From Terrabacter terrigena (GTDB lineage: Bacteria > Actinomycetota > Actinomycetes > Actinomycetales > Dermatophilaceae), in NCBI RefSeq assembly GCF_042676085.1, contig NZ_JBHTKH010000004.1:62001-126000 (forward strand): a stretch of DNA of 64,000 nt, in the 5' to 3' direction. Made by a program: the position numbers and the translations under genes. Numbering within the stretch: position 1 is the stretch's first letter; the number at the start of each line of letters is the position of its first letter. Shown in pieces: positions 61,864 to 64,000 of the stretch. The notes beneath the pieces are model-generated. The model saw only the letters and a list, made by a program, of their open reading frames with translations, was not told the origin of the DNA and did no database searches.

Positions 61864-61918
61864 GATCCGGAGTCGATCCGGAGTCGATCCGGAGTCGATT
61901 CAGAGTCGCTCAGGAGTC
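61864..61918. repeat. 11-bp tandem repeat at a convergent gene end
   Basis: Five direct copies of an 11-bp unit: three exact GATCCGGAGTC, then GATTCAGAGTC and GCTCAGGAGTC. The last contains the stop of the minus-strand oxidoreductase (61910-61912), so the other copies echo its terminal codons FDS plus stop. They fill the gap to the M24 peptidase gene. Confidence 0.92.
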
Positions 61919-63322
61919 GAAGCCGACGCCCAGCCGGTCCAGCGCCTTCAGCCAGAGGTTGCGCCGGCCGGTGCGGTCCTCGGAAGCCAGCGCCGAGCGC
62001 GTGGCCCGCACGGCGGCATACCGGATCGGCTCCGGCGGGAACGGCACCGGCTTGCGGCGCACCATGGCGAGGCGGGTCAGCTCCGTGTCCTGGCCGTCGA
62101 CGAGGTCGAGTGCGACCGCCGCACCGAAACGGGTCGAGGCAACGCCGAGGCCGGTGTACCCGACGGCGTACGCGATGCGGCCACCGAGCGCCGTGCCGAA
62201 GACGGGCGTGAAGCGGGACGTCGTGTCGATGACACCTGCCCAGCGGTGCGTGAACCGGATGCCCTCGAGCTGCGGGAAGATGTCGAGGAAGTGGTCGGCG
62301 AGCAGGCCGTGAGACGCGTCCGACTGCTCGAGCGCGGGGTCGATCCGGCCGGGGAAGTGGTAGCTCGCGTCGTAGCCGCCGAAGAGCACCCGGTCGTCGA
62401 GCGTCCTTCTGTAGTAGTGGAACTGGTTGCCGGCGTCGGTCAGTCCCTCGCGCCCCTCCCAGCCGATGGCAGCCAGCTGCGCCGGCGTGAGCGGCTCCGT
62501 CATGAGCACGTGGTCGTAGACCGGCAGCACCCAGGCGCTGAACCGGCGCAGCACGCCCTGCGAGGCGTTCGTGCCGAGGACGACGCGTCGCGCATGGATC
62601 GACCCGCTGTCGAGGCGGACCCGGACCCCGGGGCCTTCTGGGTCGAATCCCGTGGCGCGCGTGTGCTCGTGGAGGCGCACCCCGAGTGACTCGGCTGCGC
62701 GAGCCAGCTCCCAGACGAGGCGGGCGGGGTCGACGAGCGCGACGTCGGGGTCGTACATGCCGCCCAGGTAGCGGGGAGAGTGCACGCGCGCGCGGGCCTG
62801 CGCTGCGTCGAGCAGCTCGACCGGCAGCCCGTGCGCGCGGTGCAGCTCGTAGGACTCGCGGACCGACGGCACCTGGTGGTCGGTGAGCGCCAGCGTGAGC
62901 TCGCCGGGCACGTGGAGGTCGGCGTCGACGGCATACGCCGACAGGCTTCGTTCGATGGCCGCGAAGTTCTCTGCCGCGAGACGGTCGAGCGTGGCCATCT
63001 CGTCGGGCCAGCAGGCCACGCCCTGGGCCAGGCCGTGCGTCAGCGACGGCGCCATGAACCCGCCGTTGCGGCCGGACGCTCCGTCGCCGAGGCGCCCGCC
63101 CTCGACGACGACCACGTCACGCGACGGGTCGGCCTCCTTGGCCTGGATCGCGGTCCACAGGCCCGTGAAACCGCCTCCGACGACGAGCAGGTCGGTGCGC
63201 GGGGCCGCCCCCGTCAGCGCGGGGCGCGGGTCGGGCCGCTCCGGCCGGTCGGTCCAGAACGGCGCCGGCCGCGCGTCGGCGAGGGCCGCTGCAGCGCGCG
63301 GCGAGAGCGTGGAAACAGGCAT
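61910..63322 (-). CDS. FAD-dependent amine oxidase, DAO family (second PuuB/OrdL-like)
   Basis: A 470-residue flavoprotein related to that at 18745-20151. LLVVGGGFTGLWTAIQA and EGGRLGDGASGRNGGFMAPSL form the FAD-binding start; the C-terminus has RIAYAVGYTGLGVASTRFGAAVALDLV. The substrate is probably a glutamylated or N-methylated amine. The ATG at 63322 is a likely start; no strong ribosome site is seen. It is divergent, 34 bp apart, from the acetyltransferase gene, and its 3' end lies in an 11-bp repeat. Confidence 0.86.
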   Translation of the reverse strand: MPVSTLSPRAAAALADARPAPFWTDRPERPDPRPALTGAAPRTDLLVVGGGFTGLWTAIQAKEADPSRDVVVVEGGRLGDGASGRNGGFMAPSLTHGLAQGVACWPDEMATLDRLAAENFAAIERSLSAYAVDADLHVPGELTLALTDHQVPSVRESYELHRAHGLPVELLDAAQARARVHSPRYLGGMYDPDVALVDPARLVWELARAAESLGVRLHEHTRATGFDPEGPGVRVRLDSGSIHARRVVLGTNASQGVLRRFSAWVLPVYDHVLMTEPLTPAQLAAIGWEGREGLTDAGNQFHYYRRTLDDRVLFGGYDASYHFPGRIDPALEQSDASHGLLADHFLDIFPQLEGIRFTHRWAGVIDTTSRFTPVFGTALGGRIAYAVGYTGLGVASTRFGAAVALDLVDGQDTELTRLAMVRRKPVPFPPEPIRYAAVRATRSALASEDRTGRRNLWLKALDRLGVGFDS

Positions 63323-63356
63323 GACGAGACGGATTCGACCATGCTTGGGTGGTCGT

Positions 63357-64000
63357 GTGAACCCCTCTTCGTTCCAGAGCGATCGGCCGGACAGTCCTGA
63401 TGCCGACGTCGACCTCACGCCCGACGACCTGCTGCGGGTCTTCCACGACCAGACCCGCGGCCCGATCCCGGTGGGCTCTGCCGAGCGGCCGGTCGAGCTC
63501 GACGGGCTCGTGCGCAGGCAGTACGACCTCGACCCGGCAGGCCACTTCGCGATGGTCGAGAGTCCCGACGGTCTGGGCGACGACCCCGACGCCGTCATCG
63601 CCCGGGTGCGTGACTTCTTCGCCGAGCGCGGACAGCGCGTCGAGTGGAAGACCTACGACTACGACGAGCCCGCGGACCTCGGTGAGCTCCTCGTCGCCGC
63701 AGGTTTCGTGCGCGAGGACGACGAGGCGCTCGTCCTCGGCGAGGCCGCGCCGCTCGCCGCCCAGACCATCGACCTGCCCGACGGCGTCGTCGTGCGGGCC
63801 GCCGACGGCTTCGACGACTTCGTGAGGATGCGCACCATGTCCGAGACGGTGTGGGGCGGGCAGCACGCCTGGGTCACCGAGTCCCTCTACCCCGACTGGG
63901 TGGCGAGGCCCGGTTCGATGGACGTCGTCGTCGTCGAGGAGTCGCGCGAGGGGCCGGTGCTGTGCGCGGCGCGGGGCGAGTACGACGCGAGCGGCTTCAC
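63357..64000 (+). CDS. GNAT-type acetyltransferase, N-terminal part (cut by window end)
   Basis: The first 214 residues of a protein with no stop before the window end. A VDLTPDDLLRVFHDQTRGPIP start leads to a first GNAT-like half (VEWKTYDYDEPADLGELLVAAGFVREDDEALVLGE), then VVVRAADGFDDFVRMRTMSETVWGG and a beta strand VVVVEE before the window ends, suggesting a GNAT domain beginning about residue 140. The GTG at 63357 begins the frame. Substrate unknown. Confidence 0.72.
   Translation, partial: MNPSSFQSDRPDSPDADVDLTPDDLLRVFHDQTRGPIPVGSAERPVELDGLVRRQYDLDPAGHFAMVESPDGLGDDPDAVIARVRDFFAERGQRVEWKTYDYDEPADLGELLVAAGFVREDDEALVLGEAAPLAAQTIDLPDGVVVRAADGFDDFVRMRTMSETVWGGQHAWVTESLYPDWVARPGSMDVVVVEESREGPVLCAARGEYDASGF

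Overview
The window is high-GC (roughly 70% or more) and densely coded on both strands. There are many 4-bp ATGA/GTGA stop-start overlaps, many GTG starts, an HspR/HAIR heat-shock circuit, ANTAR proteins, an MptB-type polyprenol-phosphomannose mannosyltransferase, an LprG-like lipoprotein beside a P55-like exporter, and many leaderless starts. Together these point to a chromosomal segment of an actinobacterium, most likely order Micrococcales (an Intrasporangiaceae-like genus is my best guess; the family is inference). I see no mobile element, phage, CRISPR array, rRNA or tRNA, and no gene-free stretch longer than 300 bases.

Layout. 1-2963: 3' end of hutI, a small DUF1918 protein, a LiaSR/DesKR-type two-component pair and a DUF4235 protein. 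2964-6195: a TPP riboswitch ahead of a thiamine-type ECF transporter (YkoE plus a fused YkoD-YkoC). 6251-12724: lipoproteins, a histidine phosphatase, an MptB-like mannosyltransferase, an AlaA/AspC-type aminotransferase and a luciferase-like oxidoreductase. 12759-17242: OsmC, an L,D-transpeptidase with three peptidoglycan-binding repeats, a thioesterase/TetR pair and a sirtuin. 17239-20151: a class III aminotransferase divergent from a DAO-type FAD oxidoreductase, with a near-perfect palindrome between them. 20155-29256: ComB-like phosphatase, CAP-domain protein, FrnE-like DsbA, several alpha/beta hydrolases, a PhoD-like phosphatase and a nucleotidyltransferase-like protein.

29257-40579 is a protein-quality-control block: dnaK-grpE-dnaJ-hspR and clpB. 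Both dnaK and clpB are preceded by a HAIR (HspR) operator and by a SigH/SigR-like GGAAY-N18-GTT element. Between them lie a 1050-residue hybrid histidine kinase ending in an ANTAR RNA-binding domain and a second ANTAR protein. These two share a conserved 5' motif, and the second has a hairpin that would mask its ribosome binding site.

40566-49917: HAD phosphatase, a membrane protein with an (ADDR)n tail, the LprG/P55-like pair, exonuclease III with a hydrolase, an SDR, and an unusual reading frame that joins an editing-less alanyl-tRNA synthetase catalytic module to PyrE. 50067-64000: LemA, DedA, a SPOUT methyltransferase, a citrate synthase divergent from a helix-turn-helix citrate-synthase homologue with three GTTGA/TCAAC inverted repeats between them, a HK-RR-ABC exporter cluster, an M24 peptidase, a second DAO-type oxidoreductase and a truncated acetyltransferase.

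Patterns across the window: (i) the 7-mer GGCATAC/GTATGCC occurs about 31 times where about 6 are expected, even forcing rare codons; (ii) TANNNT boxes lie 6-8 nt before at least 16 start codons; (iii) three convergent gene ends carry short tandem repeats that copy the stop-codon region of the minus-strand gene.
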